Positions 1-6,187 of a stretch of DNA of 12,119 nucleotides are shown here, piece by piece. The DNA is taken from positions 1-12,119 of the forward strand of contig PYCK01000094.1 in NCBI GenBank assembly GCA_009649835.1, read 5' to 3'. Within the stretch, counting starts at the first letter, position 1; every line of letters begins with the position of its first letter. This stretch comes from Candidatus Methanocomedens sp. Its GTDB lineage: Archaea > Halobacteriota > Methanosarcinia > Methanosarcinales > Methanocomedenaceae. A model generated the notes under the pieces. The model searched no databases. It worked only from the letters and a program-made list of their open reading frames with translations, and had not been told where the DNA came from. The position numbers were made by a program, and so were the translations under genes.

Positions 1-42
1 GATTGCTATTTTTCACTTTTTAAGTTTAAGTGCATACTTGAA

Positions 43-95
43 TATATCAGTATGATGATGTAATTAATAATATTTTATATCATCATACTGATATA
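43..95. repeat. 17-bp perfect palindrome with 19-nt AT-rich loop
   Basis: Bases 43-59 and 79-95 are perfect inverted repeats around the core ATATCAGTATGATGAT, separated by an AT-only-rich loop (60-78). As RNA it would form a long but AU-rich hairpin; as DNA it is a strong dyad. No T-run follows on either strand, so a simple terminator reading is weak. It lies outside any recognisable gene, next to gene debris, so it could equally be an operator, a protein-binding site or an end of a lost small mobile element. Its function is unknown. Confidence 0.75.
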
Positions 96-108
96 ATCTG
101 ATACAAAA

Positions 109-128
109 TATATCAGTATAGTGATATA
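109..128. repeat. Short palindrome sharing the ATATCAG motif
   Basis: Seven-base arms TATATCA (109-115) and TGATATA (122-128) flank a 6-base loop. The left half, TATATCAGTAT, repeats the start of the left arm of the larger palindrome at 43-59, so the motif (A)TATCAGTAT occurs at both elements in direct orientation and, inverted, at 86-95. This looks like a clustered binding site or decayed repeat rather than chance AT richness, but nothing identifies a partner. Confidence 0.5.
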
Positions 129-148
129 AGAGTAGCCAGCGCAAGCAG

Positions 149-247
149 GGTATCTATGACGACAGGTTCATAGGACCGTACAGGCAGACCACGGCGAGGG
201 TGCATAAATACGGCAGCAAGATAGTACTTCAAGTCGTGCACGGCACC
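149..247 (+). pseudogene. Internal fragment of an old-yellow-enzyme-type oxidoreductase
   Basis: One frame reads GIYDDRFI, then a stretch containing VHKYGSKIVLQVVHG. This is the pattern found about 60-100 residues into NADH:flavin oxidoreductases of the OYE/enoate reductase family (typical form: GIYDD.FI, then VH..G.KI..QL.H). The start and the rest of the TIM barrel are absent: a stop in this frame lies at 134-136 and downstream the frame passes directly into PEBP-like sequence. It is therefore a remnant, not a gene. The match is from memory of the family pattern over roughly 32 residues; the fusion point near 245-253 is approximate. Confidence 0.5.
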
Positions 248-253
248 AGCCTG

Positions 254-457
254 CAGGGCAAGAACGATCTTTGGCAAGATTGGCTATAAGGGACCATGCC
301 CGCCGCTACGGGCAAGCCACACAGGTATTTTTTCAAGGTATATGCTCTGGACATCACACTGGACATAAAGAGCGGTGCAACCAAATCCCGGCTTGGGGCT
401 GCCATGTCAGGGCACATCCCGGGTAAAGGAGAAATTGTCGGGAAATACAGACGGTAA
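254..457 (+). pseudogene. Frameshifted 3' end of a PEBP/YbhB-family gene
   Basis: Read with two corrections this stretch gives QGKND, FGKIGYKGPCPP, then GKPHRYFFKVYALD and the tail GHIPGKGEIVGKYRR followed by TAA (455-457). The central piece matches the ligand-pocket region and C-terminal half of the phosphatidylethanolamine-binding / Raf-kinase-inhibitor-like family (YbhB/YbcL). The first shift is at about 269 (one extra base) and the second at about 303-305 (one base short), which returns it to the original frame. The N-terminal half of the family is missing and is replaced by the OYE-like scrap upstream. It is a dead remnant; sequencing error could explain the shifts but not the missing half. 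Confidence 0.72.
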
Positions 458-587
458 AACGTCTTTACCTTTTCGGTTTTGATAAGTTTCCTGTTCTCAA
501 GATCCCGTGCCCGGATGTATGCACATATCCTTATCTTCCAGTGAATAAGCGATAGGTACAAGTGGGATTCAGTGATAATAATGATAC

Positions 588-1142
588 ATGTCCGACCTAC
601 TGGAAAGATCCCTGAAAGCAGCTCCAATCGTGAACCGCGGCGAGTACAATTATTTCATACATCCCATTACTGACGGAGTCCCGTATCTGGAACCTGCCCT
701 GCTAAATGAAGTGACTGACAGGATAATGGCTGTTGCCAAACCCGGCTTTGATAAGATACTTACCATCGAGGCCATGGGCATCCATATCGGAACAGCCCTG
801 GCCCTAAGGACAGGTAAACCCATGTCCATAGTCCGGAAACGTCCGTATGAGCTTCCGAATGAAGTAAAGATACACCAGGCCACTGGCTATTCTAAAGGCG
901 AACTGTACCTGAACGGGATATCCCCAGGTGAGCGTTTGATCATAGTCGATGATGTGGTCAGCACAGGCGGGACGCTGGAAGCCGTGTGGCAGGCCGTGGG
1001 GATCGCTGGTGGAATTATCGTGGATACCGTTGTGGTCATCGAGCGGGGAGATGGCGCAAAGCAGCTCAGGCAGGCAGGTTTGCCTGTGAAGACCCTGGTA
1101 AGGGTCGATGTTGGCCCCGAGGGTGTGGAGATATTAGGATAA
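588..1142 (+). CDS. hpt: Hypoxanthine/guanine phosphoribosyltransferase (archaeal Hpt)
   Basis: Purine salvage enzyme that joins hypoxanthine or guanine to PRPP, giving IMP or GMP in the cytosol. The 184-residue length fits archaeal Hpt. The PRPP-binding loop of type I phosphoribosyltransferases is clear at residues 117-130 (LIIVDDVVSTGGTL, with the paired acidic residues D121-D122). Family stretches FIHPITDGVP (about 23-32), EAMGIHIG (about 61-68) and HQATGYSKGELYLNG (about 96-110) are present. The ATG gives the usual N-terminus (LLERSLKAAP), but no good Shine-Dalgarno sequence precedes it, and nothing recognisable as a gene lies between 458 and 587. dph2 follows after 16 nt, so the two are probably co-transcribed. 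A related PRTase specificity cannot be fully excluded. Confidence 0.92.
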   Translation: MSDLLERSLKAAPIVNRGEYNYFIHPITDGVPYLEPALLNEVTDRIMAVAKPGFDKILTIEAMGIHIGTALALRTGKPMSIVRKRPYELPNEVKIHQATGYSKGELYLNGISPGERLIIVDDVVSTGGTLEAVWQAVGIAGGIIVDTVVVIERGDGAKQLRQAGLPVKTLVRVDVGPEGVEILG

Positions 1143-1158
1143 TATATTCATCACAGCC

Positions 1159-2163
1159 ATGAACAATTCATCCTTTCTTGATATCTTTGACTTTGACCTG
1201 GAACGGGTAGTTGACCTGATCAACCGATCAGAAGCAAGGACTGTGGGTCTTCAATTCCCGGAAGGCTTTAAGAGGCAGGCATTTTCCATAGCAAGGGAAC
1301 TGGAAGATAAGACCGGGGCTGTTGTGATTGTATCCGGCAACCCATGTTTCGGGGCTTGTGATATCGATATGGTACTCAAAGGTTCTGTGGATATCATGTT
1401 CCATTTCGGGCATTCCGAACTTGTGGACGGGCTGGATAATGTAATTTTCATGGAAACACCTGCCAGGGTTGATATCGGGCCTGTGGTTGAAATGGCGGCT
1501 GTTGAACTGGATGCAGGCACAGTGGGTCTTGTGACCACTGTCCAGCATGTCCATCAACTGGACAAGGCCAGGAATATCCTGGGGTCAAGTGGCATGTCGT
1601 GTGTGGTAGGCACCGGTGATTCGCGGATCAAATATCCGGGACAGTTGCTGGGGTGCAACTTTTCGGCTGCCGGGGTGAACTGCGACAGCTACCTGTATAT
1701 CGGAAGCGGGAAGTTCCATCCATTGGGTGTGGCTGTGGCAACAAGGCGAAAAGTACTGGCAGCCGACCCCATGTTGAACACTGTTGAGTGGGTGGACCCT
1801 GAAAGGATATTGAGGCAAAGGGGCGGGGTGATCGCCAGGTGTCTTGATGCCACTTCCTTTTGCATAATCGTATCCACCAAGATAGGGCAGGAGAGAATGG
1901 GACTGGCACGGCGGCTGGCCGAACTTGCTAAAAAGCATGGTAAGGAACATATCATAATTTCACTTGACAATATCACTCCCGATGCCTTGTTGCAGTTCAA
2001 GGTGGATGCTTTTGTAAATACGGCATGTCCGCGCATTGCGATAGATGAGGGTGGACGGTTCAATGCGCCTGTGCTTACGCCAGTGGAGTTTGAGATTGTG
2101 CTCGGTGAGCGGGACTGGTCTGACCTGGTGTTTGATGAGATAAGGGATGATGCCATACAGTAA
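1159..2163 (+). CDS. dph2: Diphthamide synthesis enzyme Dph2 (non-canonical radical SAM)
   Basis: First step of diphthamide synthesis: transfer of a 3-amino-3-carboxypropyl group from S-adenosylmethionine to the modified histidine of translation factor EF-2. Archaea use a Dph2 homodimer with a 4Fe-4S cluster held by three cysteines spread over three domains. The likely ligands are visible: C67 in NPCFGACD, C166 in GQLLGCN and C290 in VNTACPRIAIDE. Other family stretches are LQFPEGF near residue 31, FHFGHSEL near 81 and KFHPLGVAVAT near 185. The length of 334 residues is normal. The gene starts 16 nt after hpt without a clear Shine-Dalgarno site. Assignment is firm; the order Dph2 then small protein then ubiquitin-like protein suggests one transcript. 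Confidence 0.95.
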   Translation: MNNSSFLDIFDFDLERVVDLINRSEARTVGLQFPEGFKRQAFSIARELEDKTGAVVIVSGNPCFGACDIDMVLKGSVDIMFHFGHSELVDGLDNVIFMETPARVDIGPVVEMAAVELDAGTVGLVTTVQHVHQLDKARNILGSSGMSCVVGTGDSRIKYPGQLLGCNFSAAGVNCDSYLYIGSGKFHPLGVAVATRRKVLAADPMLNTVEWVDPERILRQRGGVIARCLDATSFCIIVSTKIGQERMGLARRLAELAKKHGKEHIIISLDNITPDALLQFKVDAFVNTACPRIAIDEGGRFNAPVLTPVEFEIVLGERDWSDLVFDEIRDDAIQ

Positions 2164-2206
2164 GGTTATTAAATATTGAACTAAATGTGTACCTGAGGTG
2201 ACCTGT

Positions 2207-2347
2207 ATGTCTAAATTTAAAAAAAGAGACTTGGAACGTAAAGGTGAAAAGAAAAAACAGATCCTTGAAAAAAAATTGATTAAGAACAATCTTGAGTCTT
2301 TGACAGGGTCAGAAGGGGAAATTGCGAAGTTACCCGAAGAGGAGTAG
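2207..2347 (+). CDS. Small basic 46-residue protein, function unknown
   Basis: A short reading frame starts MSKFKKRDLERKGEKKK and ends LPEEE before TAG. It is preceded by an excellent Shine-Dalgarno sequence, GAGGTGA at 2195-2201, five bases before the ATG, better than that of most genes here. The first two thirds are dominated by Lys, Arg and Glu and should form one helix; the tail is acidic. No Cys, no membrane segment. It fills the gap between dph2 and the ubiquitin-like gene, and the next gene has its own ribosome binding site inside the end of this one. The basic helix suggests RNA, ribosome or acidic protein contact, which is inference only. I do not recognise a named family with certainty. 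Confidence 0.75.
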   Translation: MSKFKKRDLERKGEKKKQILEKKLIKNNLESLTGSEGEIAKLPEEE

Positions 2348-2353
2348 TTCTGG

Positions 2354-2560
2354 TTGCAGGTAGGGATAAAGATACTTGCCGGAGGCGTCCTTGAAAAAAC
2401 AATTGAAGTAGAAGAAGGAAGTACCTATAGTGATATCCTTGCAGAACTTGGGATCAACCCTGAGACTGTTGTGGTGATGGTCGACGGCAGGCCGGTACCT
2501 ATAGATGATATCGTGGATTCAAGTCGAATTGATATCCTTAGAATCGTATCAGGAGGATGA
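2354..2560 (+). CDS. MoaD/ThiS/SAMP-like ubiquitin-fold protein ending in Gly-Gly
   Basis: A 68-residue beta-grasp protein ending RIVSGG and then TGA. The C-terminal Gly-Gly is the tail that E1-like enzymes (MoeB/ThiF/UbaA) adenylate, so it can carry sulfur for molybdopterin, thiamine or tRNA thiolation, or be conjugated to lysines as archaeal SAMPs are. The middle (SDILAELGINPETVVVMVDGRPVP, split between residues 25 and 49) follows the ThiS/MoaD pattern. The start is TTG at 2354: the same-frame TAG at 2345-2347 leaves no room for another start, and GAGGAG at 2339-2344, inside the upstream gene, gives a spacing of nine bases. Translation is probably coupled to the 46-residue protein. Which of the three roles applies cannot be told from sequence. 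Confidence 0.88.
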   Translation: MQVGIKILAGGVLEKTIEVEEGSTYSDILAELGINPETVVVMVDGRPVPIDDIVDSSRIDILRIVSGG

Positions 2561-2580
2561 TCAACTACGGATAATCCTCC
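2552..2580. other. Small hairpin spanning two abutting stop codons
   Basis: GGAGGAT (2552-2558) and ATCCTCC (2574-2580) form a 7-bp stem with a 15-base loop. It contains the stop of the ubiquitin-like gene (2558-2560) and the stop of the convergent DUF2953 gene (2561-2563), which abut with no base between them. No T-run follows on either strand. It may be a bidirectional 3'-end structure or simple coincidence. Confidence 0.3.
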
Positions 2581-3154
2581 ACCCTGACCGCAGTACCCGG
2601 GGGTTGGTAGCAAACCTTGTTATTGGCGGTACGACCGCAATTGGAGTGAAAGCCGTAGCAAGGTCCAGGTCCCAGTCCAGTACAGGCTGCGTGAAATCAG
2701 GTGTAAAGGAAATATTGTACTGTCCCGACAGGGCGTGCAGATATCCTGTCAACATGCCTGTGTAGGCGGGATCCTCCAGGCCGTAGACGGTATCCAGTTC
2801 AAAATGCCTGAATTTAAATATGGATAGCAAATCCCTGATAAGCCGCATTAACGGGCCTATCAGAGGAGTGAAATTCTTTACTTGCGGAATGGATCGGGAT
2901 TTGACGGATTTTTTTATGTCCTTGGTTTCAGGTGGTTTTTCTTTATACTGCCGATGGATCAACGTGCGGCCCAGAATGAGTATATCTGTTTGTTTATCCT
3001 TTAATTCATATTGAATGGCAAGTATCAACCAGCTTATGCTAAGACTACCGTCTATTATTCCTTCTGACCCGGAAGATCGGGCACGGATAGTAACAGGGAA
3101 TAGCAGCACAACTATGATCATTACTATTACTATTCCCATCAGGAGCCAAATCAT
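2561..3154 (-). CDS. DUF2953 membrane-anchored protein (YtfI-like)
   Basis: A 197-residue protein with one N-terminal membrane segment (about residues 2-22, IWLLMGIVIVMIIVVLLFPV) and a soluble remainder. The C-terminal part has the DUF2953 hallmark GLEDPAYTGMLTGYLHAL at about 125-142, followed by a TPDF element near 151. The family is of unknown function; in Firmicutes it sits beside the GerW/YtfJ gene, exactly as here, which strengthens both calls. It starts 18 nt after the end of the GerW-like gene and no clear ribosome binding site is seen, so translation may be coupled. Its stop abuts that of the convergent ubiquitin-like gene. The basic stretch at about 67-90 should lie on the cytosolic side if the positive-inside rule holds. 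Confidence 0.85.
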   Translation of the reverse strand: MIWLLMGIVIVMIIVVLLFPVTIRARSSGSEGIIDGSLSISWLILAIQYELKDKQTDILILGRTLIHRQYKEKPPETKDIKKSVKSRSIPQVKNFTPLIGPLMRLIRDLLSIFKFRHFELDTVYGLEDPAYTGMLTGYLHALSGQYNISFTPDFTQPVLDWDLDLATAFTPIAVVPPITRFATNPRVLRSGWRIIRS

Positions 3155-3172
3155 TTCAATTGTGATTGGTTT

Positions 3173-3556
3173 TTAGTTGGCCTCGGTTTCACCGGTTTTC
3201 GCCTTATTTTTCTCTTCCATTATCGATTTGCATTTTTCCATCATTTCCGGCATTATCTCGGTAAGCTGGGCCAATACACCTTTCCCCTTGATGCTAAATA
3301 CCTGGACATCCTCTGGCGTCACCACAAGGAAAGCCACGGGTTGAATAGAAGCACCACCGCCCCCGCCACCGCCGGTACCTTCCTCGCCTGCTTTCTTTTT
3401 GCCTTCCCCTCCACCACTGCCAAAACCAAAGCTGACCTTGGTCACTGGTATGATGGTCTTACCTTCCACTATAATATGTTCTCCAATCACGGTCTTGGTG
3501 GAGACCATGTCGGCAATCTCTTCTGTAATGGTCTTTAATAAATCGTCCACTATCAA
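3173..3556 (-). CDS. GerW/YtfJ-family protein
   Basis: Member of the GerW (YtfJ) family, named from a Bacillus spore germination protein but present in many non-sporulating archaea; its molecular role is unknown. Visible family features: an N-terminal helix (LLKTITEEIADMVSTKTVIGE), the strand GKTIIPVTKVSFGFGSGGG, a low-complexity Gly/Lys/Glu linker with seven Gly in a row, then IQPVAFLVVTPEDVQVFSI and a charged helical tail. I place the start at TTG 3556-3554 because GGAGGT at 3569-3564 lies seven bases before it. A longer reading from GTG 3571 adds five residues but would put that ribosome binding site inside the gene and has none of its own. It is first in a two-gene operon with the DUF2953 gene, divergent from the thermosome gene. 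Confidence 0.87.
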   Translation of the reverse strand: MIVDDLLKTITEEIADMVSTKTVIGEHIIVEGKTIIPVTKVSFGFGSGGGEGKKKAGEEGTGGGGGGGASIQPVAFLVVTPEDVQVFSIKGKGVLAQLTEIMPEMMEKCKSIMEEKNKAKTGETEAN

Positions 3557-3563
3557 AACTCTA

Positions 3564-3569
3564 ACCTCC
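3564..3569 (-). promoter_or_regulatory. Ribosome binding site that sets the GerW-like start
   Basis: On the minus strand GGAGGT lies seven bases upstream of TTG (3556-3554). The GTG at 3571 overlaps this site and has no site upstream, so the shorter protein with a TTG start is favoured. Confidence 0.65.
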
Positions 3570-3614
3570 ACTAATTTGGTTGTGTGTAAAAGTATATGTA
3601 TCTATCCCTGAGAA

Positions 3615-3630
3615 TTGTACTTCTTAAATA
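3615..3630 (-). promoter_or_regulatory. Promoter of the GerW-DUF2953 operon with AGAAGTACAA element
   Basis: Reading on the minus strand, a TATA-like TATTTA (3630-3625) directly abuts AGAAGTACAA (3624-3615). A start of transcription about 25 bases beyond the TATA centre would fall near 3603, giving a leader of about 47 nt that includes the ribosome binding site at 3569-3564. The same 10-mer abuts the TATA-like sequence of the divergent thermosome promoter. Confidence 0.5.
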
Positions 3631-3652
3631 GCCCACTGACGTATGATTTGCT

Positions 3653-3673
3653 CTACTCTCACATGGAGTGTAG
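3653..3673. other. Imperfect hairpin in the divergent intergenic region
   Basis: CTACTCTC (3653-3660) pairs with GAGTGTAG (3666-3673) with one mismatch and a 5-base loop. It lies between the two divergent promoters, in an otherwise featureless stretch (about 3631-3764). It could be a regulator site, but the evidence is only the symmetry. Confidence 0.25.
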
Positions 3674-3764
3674 ATTTGACTGATTTGAGTTGCTAAAAAG
3701 GTTAAGGCAATTGTTTTCATTCAAAACTACCTATAATCGGAGATACTGGTTGAAGCCATAATTA

Positions 3765-3780
3765 TTATATAGAAGTACAA
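3765..3780 (+). promoter_or_regulatory. Thermosome promoter with AGAAGTACAA element
   Basis: TATA-like TTATAT (3765-3770) directly abuts AGAAGTACAA (3771-3780). Transcription would begin near 3792, giving a leader of about 57 nt with the ribosome binding site GGAGG at 3834-3838, ten bases before the ATG. The 10-mer is placed between the TATA box and the start site, where archaeal repressors often bind; the divergent GerW promoter has the same arrangement. Confidence 0.55.
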
Positions 3781-3848
3781 ACAGTTACAAGTGCTCTAAT
3801 TATATTATTAATATTACAGGGATCATAATTACCGGAGGAAGAAGATCA

Positions 3849-5501
3849 ATGGCAGGATTAGGCGGACAGCCTATAATTATTATTGACCCGGAAAAAAGCA
3901 GGACGACAGGCCGGGACGCACAGTCAGCAAATATCATGGCAGCAAGGACAATTGCAAATGCTGTGAAAACCACATTGGGACCCAAAGGCATGGATAAGAT
4001 GCTGGTCAATGCTGTGGGTGACATAACAGTTACCAATGATGGCGCAGCTATTTTGCAGGATATTGATGTCCAGCACCCTGCAGCCATGATGATGGTGGAG
4101 ATATCAAAGACCCAGGAAAAAGAAGTGGGAGATGGTACTACCAGTGCCGTGGTCCTTGCAGGAGAACTGCTGGGCCAGGCTGAAAAACTGATCGAACTTG
4201 ATGTTCATCCCACAGTTATCATCAAGGGTTTCAGGCTTGCAGCTGAAAAGGCACAGGAAATCCTGGAATCCAATGCAATCGGGATCACAGCTGACGATAC
4301 CGAAACACTCAGAAGGGTTGCACTCACTGCACTTTCAGGTAAGGGCAGCGAGATGGCACTGGACGACCTGGCAGATCTGACAATAAATGCTATCCGGTCC
4401 ATTACAGATAATGGAGAAGTAGATATCCAGCACAATATCCAGATCATCCACCAGAGGGGGGGTTCTATAAAGGACACACATCTTCTCAAGGGTATGGTGA
4501 TCGATAAGGCCCGGGCCCACAAGAATATGCCAAAAAGTGTAAAAAATGCAAAAATTGCGATTCTTGATGTGGGTATAGAGGTACAAAAAACTACTATAAG
4601 TGCCAAGATCAAGATATCAACCCCTGATGAACTGGATGAAGCATACAGTGACGAATACCAGACTGTAAAAGAACAGGTGGACAGCCTGATAGCCAGCGGG
4701 GCCAATGTAGTGGTCACTGAGAAAGGGATTGACGATATATCCCTGCATTACCTTGCCAAGAATAACATCCTGGCCATTAGGCGGGTCAAGGAGGACGAAC
4801 TGAAAAAGATCGTTCGTGCCACCAGTGCTGTGATCGTGTCCAATGCCATGGACATATCCCCTGAAGACCTGGGTAATGCCGAACTGGTCGAAGAGAGGGG
4901 AATTGGCAATTACAAGATGATCTATTTCGAGGGATGCAATAATCCCAAAGCTGTGACTATACTAGTCCACAGTGGTGCTGATTTTATCACAGATGAGGTT
5001 GACAGGGCGCTGGATGATGCACTGAATGTAGTAAAGGTGGTCGTAAACGAAGACAAGATCATGTTCGGTGGCGGTGCACCTGAAATTGAGGTTGCACTGC
5101 AGCTTAAGGAATATGCCTCCTCATTAAGCGGACGTGAGCAGCTGGCCGTAGTTGCATTTGCCGATGCAATGGAAGGTCTGCCAAGGAGCCTTACAGAGAA
5201 TTCCGGCCTTGACCCTGTAGATATCCTGGTACAATTAAGGGCCGAACATAAGAATGGTAATAATACTGTGGGTCTGAACGTGCTGACCGGTGAAGTCATG
5301 GATATGAAGGATACCAGTGTGGTCGAGCCGTTAAAGGTCAAGATCCAGTCAATAAAATCAGCGACCGATGCTGTTGCAATGATACTGAGGGTAGATGATG
5401 TGTTCGCATCCAAATATACCGGCCTGATGGATGTAAAACCCGAACACAGAATGGATAGCTATGATGGTATTGAAGCTCCTGATATCGGAGATGATTATTA
5501 G
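3849..5501 (+). CDS. ths: Thermosome subunit (group II chaperonin)
   Basis: ATP-driven cytosolic chaperonin that folds proteins inside a double ring closed by a built-in lid. The 550-residue length is standard. Nucleotide-site motifs are clear: TTLGPKGMDK at 41-50, NDGAAILQDIDVQHPAA from about 63, and EVGDGTTS at 92-99 with D95 the expected catalytic aspartate. The apical and intermediate domains follow, and FGGGAPEIEVALQLKEYA marks the C-terminal equatorial part. The tail ends in acidic residues without the Gly-Gly-Met repeats of many archaeal subunits. The ATG has GGAGG ten bases upstream. It is the first gene of a same-strand run with grpE, dnaK and dnaJ, an unusual direct link of chaperonin with the Hsp70 set. 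One subunit only is present here; paralogues may lie elsewhere. Confidence 0.97.
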   Translation: MAGLGGQPIIIIDPEKSRTTGRDAQSANIMAARTIANAVKTTLGPKGMDKMLVNAVGDITVTNDGAAILQDIDVQHPAAMMMVEISKTQEKEVGDGTTSAVVLAGELLGQAEKLIELDVHPTVIIKGFRLAAEKAQEILESNAIGITADDTETLRRVALTALSGKGSEMALDDLADLTINAIRSITDNGEVDIQHNIQIIHQRGGSIKDTHLLKGMVIDKARAHKNMPKSVKNAKIAILDVGIEVQKTTISAKIKISTPDELDEAYSDEYQTVKEQVDSLIASGANVVVTEKGIDDISLHYLAKNNILAIRRVKEDELKKIVRATSAVIVSNAMDISPEDLGNAELVEERGIGNYKMIYFEGCNNPKAVTILVHSGADFITDEVDRALDDALNVVKVVVNEDKIMFGGGAPEIEVALQLKEYASSLSGREQLAVVAFADAMEGLPRSLTENSGLDPVDILVQLRAEHKNGNNTVGLNVLTGEVMDMKDTSVVEPLKVKIQSIKSATDAVAMILRVDDVFASKYTGLMDVKPEHRMDSYDGIEAPDIGDDY

Positions 5502-5555
5502 ATACAACGGGCAATAGTACGGAAGGATCAACACTGTATTACATAGAGGTTTGAT

Positions 5556-6146
5556 ATGGGGAAGAATAAGGACGTCGAGGTAGACCCATCATCGAATGAC
5601 ACTCTTGAAGATTCTGAAGAGCAAATGGTCGAAACTGAAGAAATAACAGTGGAAGAACCTATTAGTGCACTGGAGGAATCGGGCAGATTAGCGTCAGAGT
5701 ACCTGGACCATTTGCAGCGGCTTCAGGCAGAGTTCGATAATTACAAAAAGAGAGTGGACAGGGAAAAGGCAGAACTTATTGAATATGCCAGCGCAGAACT
5801 GGTATCAGAGTTAATTGACATAATGGAGAACCTTGAACGGGGTGTGGCAAGTGCAAAAGGATCTGATGACATTGACTCCATTGTTAAAGGAATGGAGATG
5901 GTCAGCACCCAGTTGAAGGATATTCTTGGATCCAGGGGTCTTAAACCCATAGAAGCTGTGGGTAAAAAGTTCGACCCCCATTACCATGAAGCAATGATGA
6001 TGACCCCAACTGATGAGTACCCTTACAATACAGTGATCGAAGAGTTCCAGCAGGGATACATGATAAAGGATAAAGTGATACGGTATTCCAAGGTCAGGGT
6101 ATCGGTAAATGAAAATAATAGTAACAATAGTAATAATAGCGAATAA
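5556..6146 (+). CDS. grpE: GrpE, nucleotide exchange factor of DnaK
   Basis: GrpE dimers release ADP from DnaK and reset its folding cycle. The 196-residue protein begins with an acidic, probably disordered region (about 1-38), then a long coiled-coil helix with the family stretch QAEFDNYKKRVDRE (about 57-70), and the C-terminal beta domain containing KKFDPHYHEAMM and the signature from about 160 to 182 (EEFQQGYMIKDKVIRYSKV). It ends in an Asn/Ser tract (NENNSNNSNNSE) coded by near-repeated AATAATAGT units, a species-specific tail. A ribosome binding site, AGAGGT, precedes the ATG. The 54-nt gap from the thermosome gene shows no TATA box at a useful distance, so co-transcription is likely. 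dnaK follows after 41 nt. Confidence 0.96.
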   Translation: MGKNKDVEVDPSSNDTLEDSEEQMVETEEITVEEPISALEESGRLASEYLDHLQRLQAEFDNYKKRVDREKAELIEYASAELVSELIDIMENLERGVASAKGSDDIDSIVKGMEMVSTQLKDILGSRGLKPIEAVGKKFDPHYHEAMMMTPTDEYPYNTVIEEFQQGYMIKDKVIRYSKVRVSVNENNSNNSNNSE

Positions 6147-6187
6147 TATATGTTTGTGAATTATTATAGTAAGATGAGGTGAATTGA

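Noticed and set aside
1..128. CRISPR array at the left palindromes
   Set aside because: There are only two related units with short, unequal spacing and no regular spacers; no other array-like repeats are in the window.
229..627. Minus-strand open frame of 132 codons
   Set aside because: It lies over the OYE/PEBP remnant and the start of hpt; the plus strand gives family-like sequence and this frame does not.
2166..2177. TATA-like TATTAAATATTG before the 46-residue gene
   Set aside because: A start 25 bases downstream would fall within the ribosome binding site at 2195-2201, so it would not yield a useful leader; the gene is more likely co-transcribed with dph2.
3341..3611. Plus-strand frames over the GerW-like gene
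   Set aside because: They arise from reading the Gly-rich linker backwards as Pro/Ala/Thr codons and have no start signals.
5533..5543. TGTATTACATA before grpE as a promoter
   Set aside because: It is only about 15 bases before the ATG, too close for a TATA box serving a message with the AGAGGT ribosome site.
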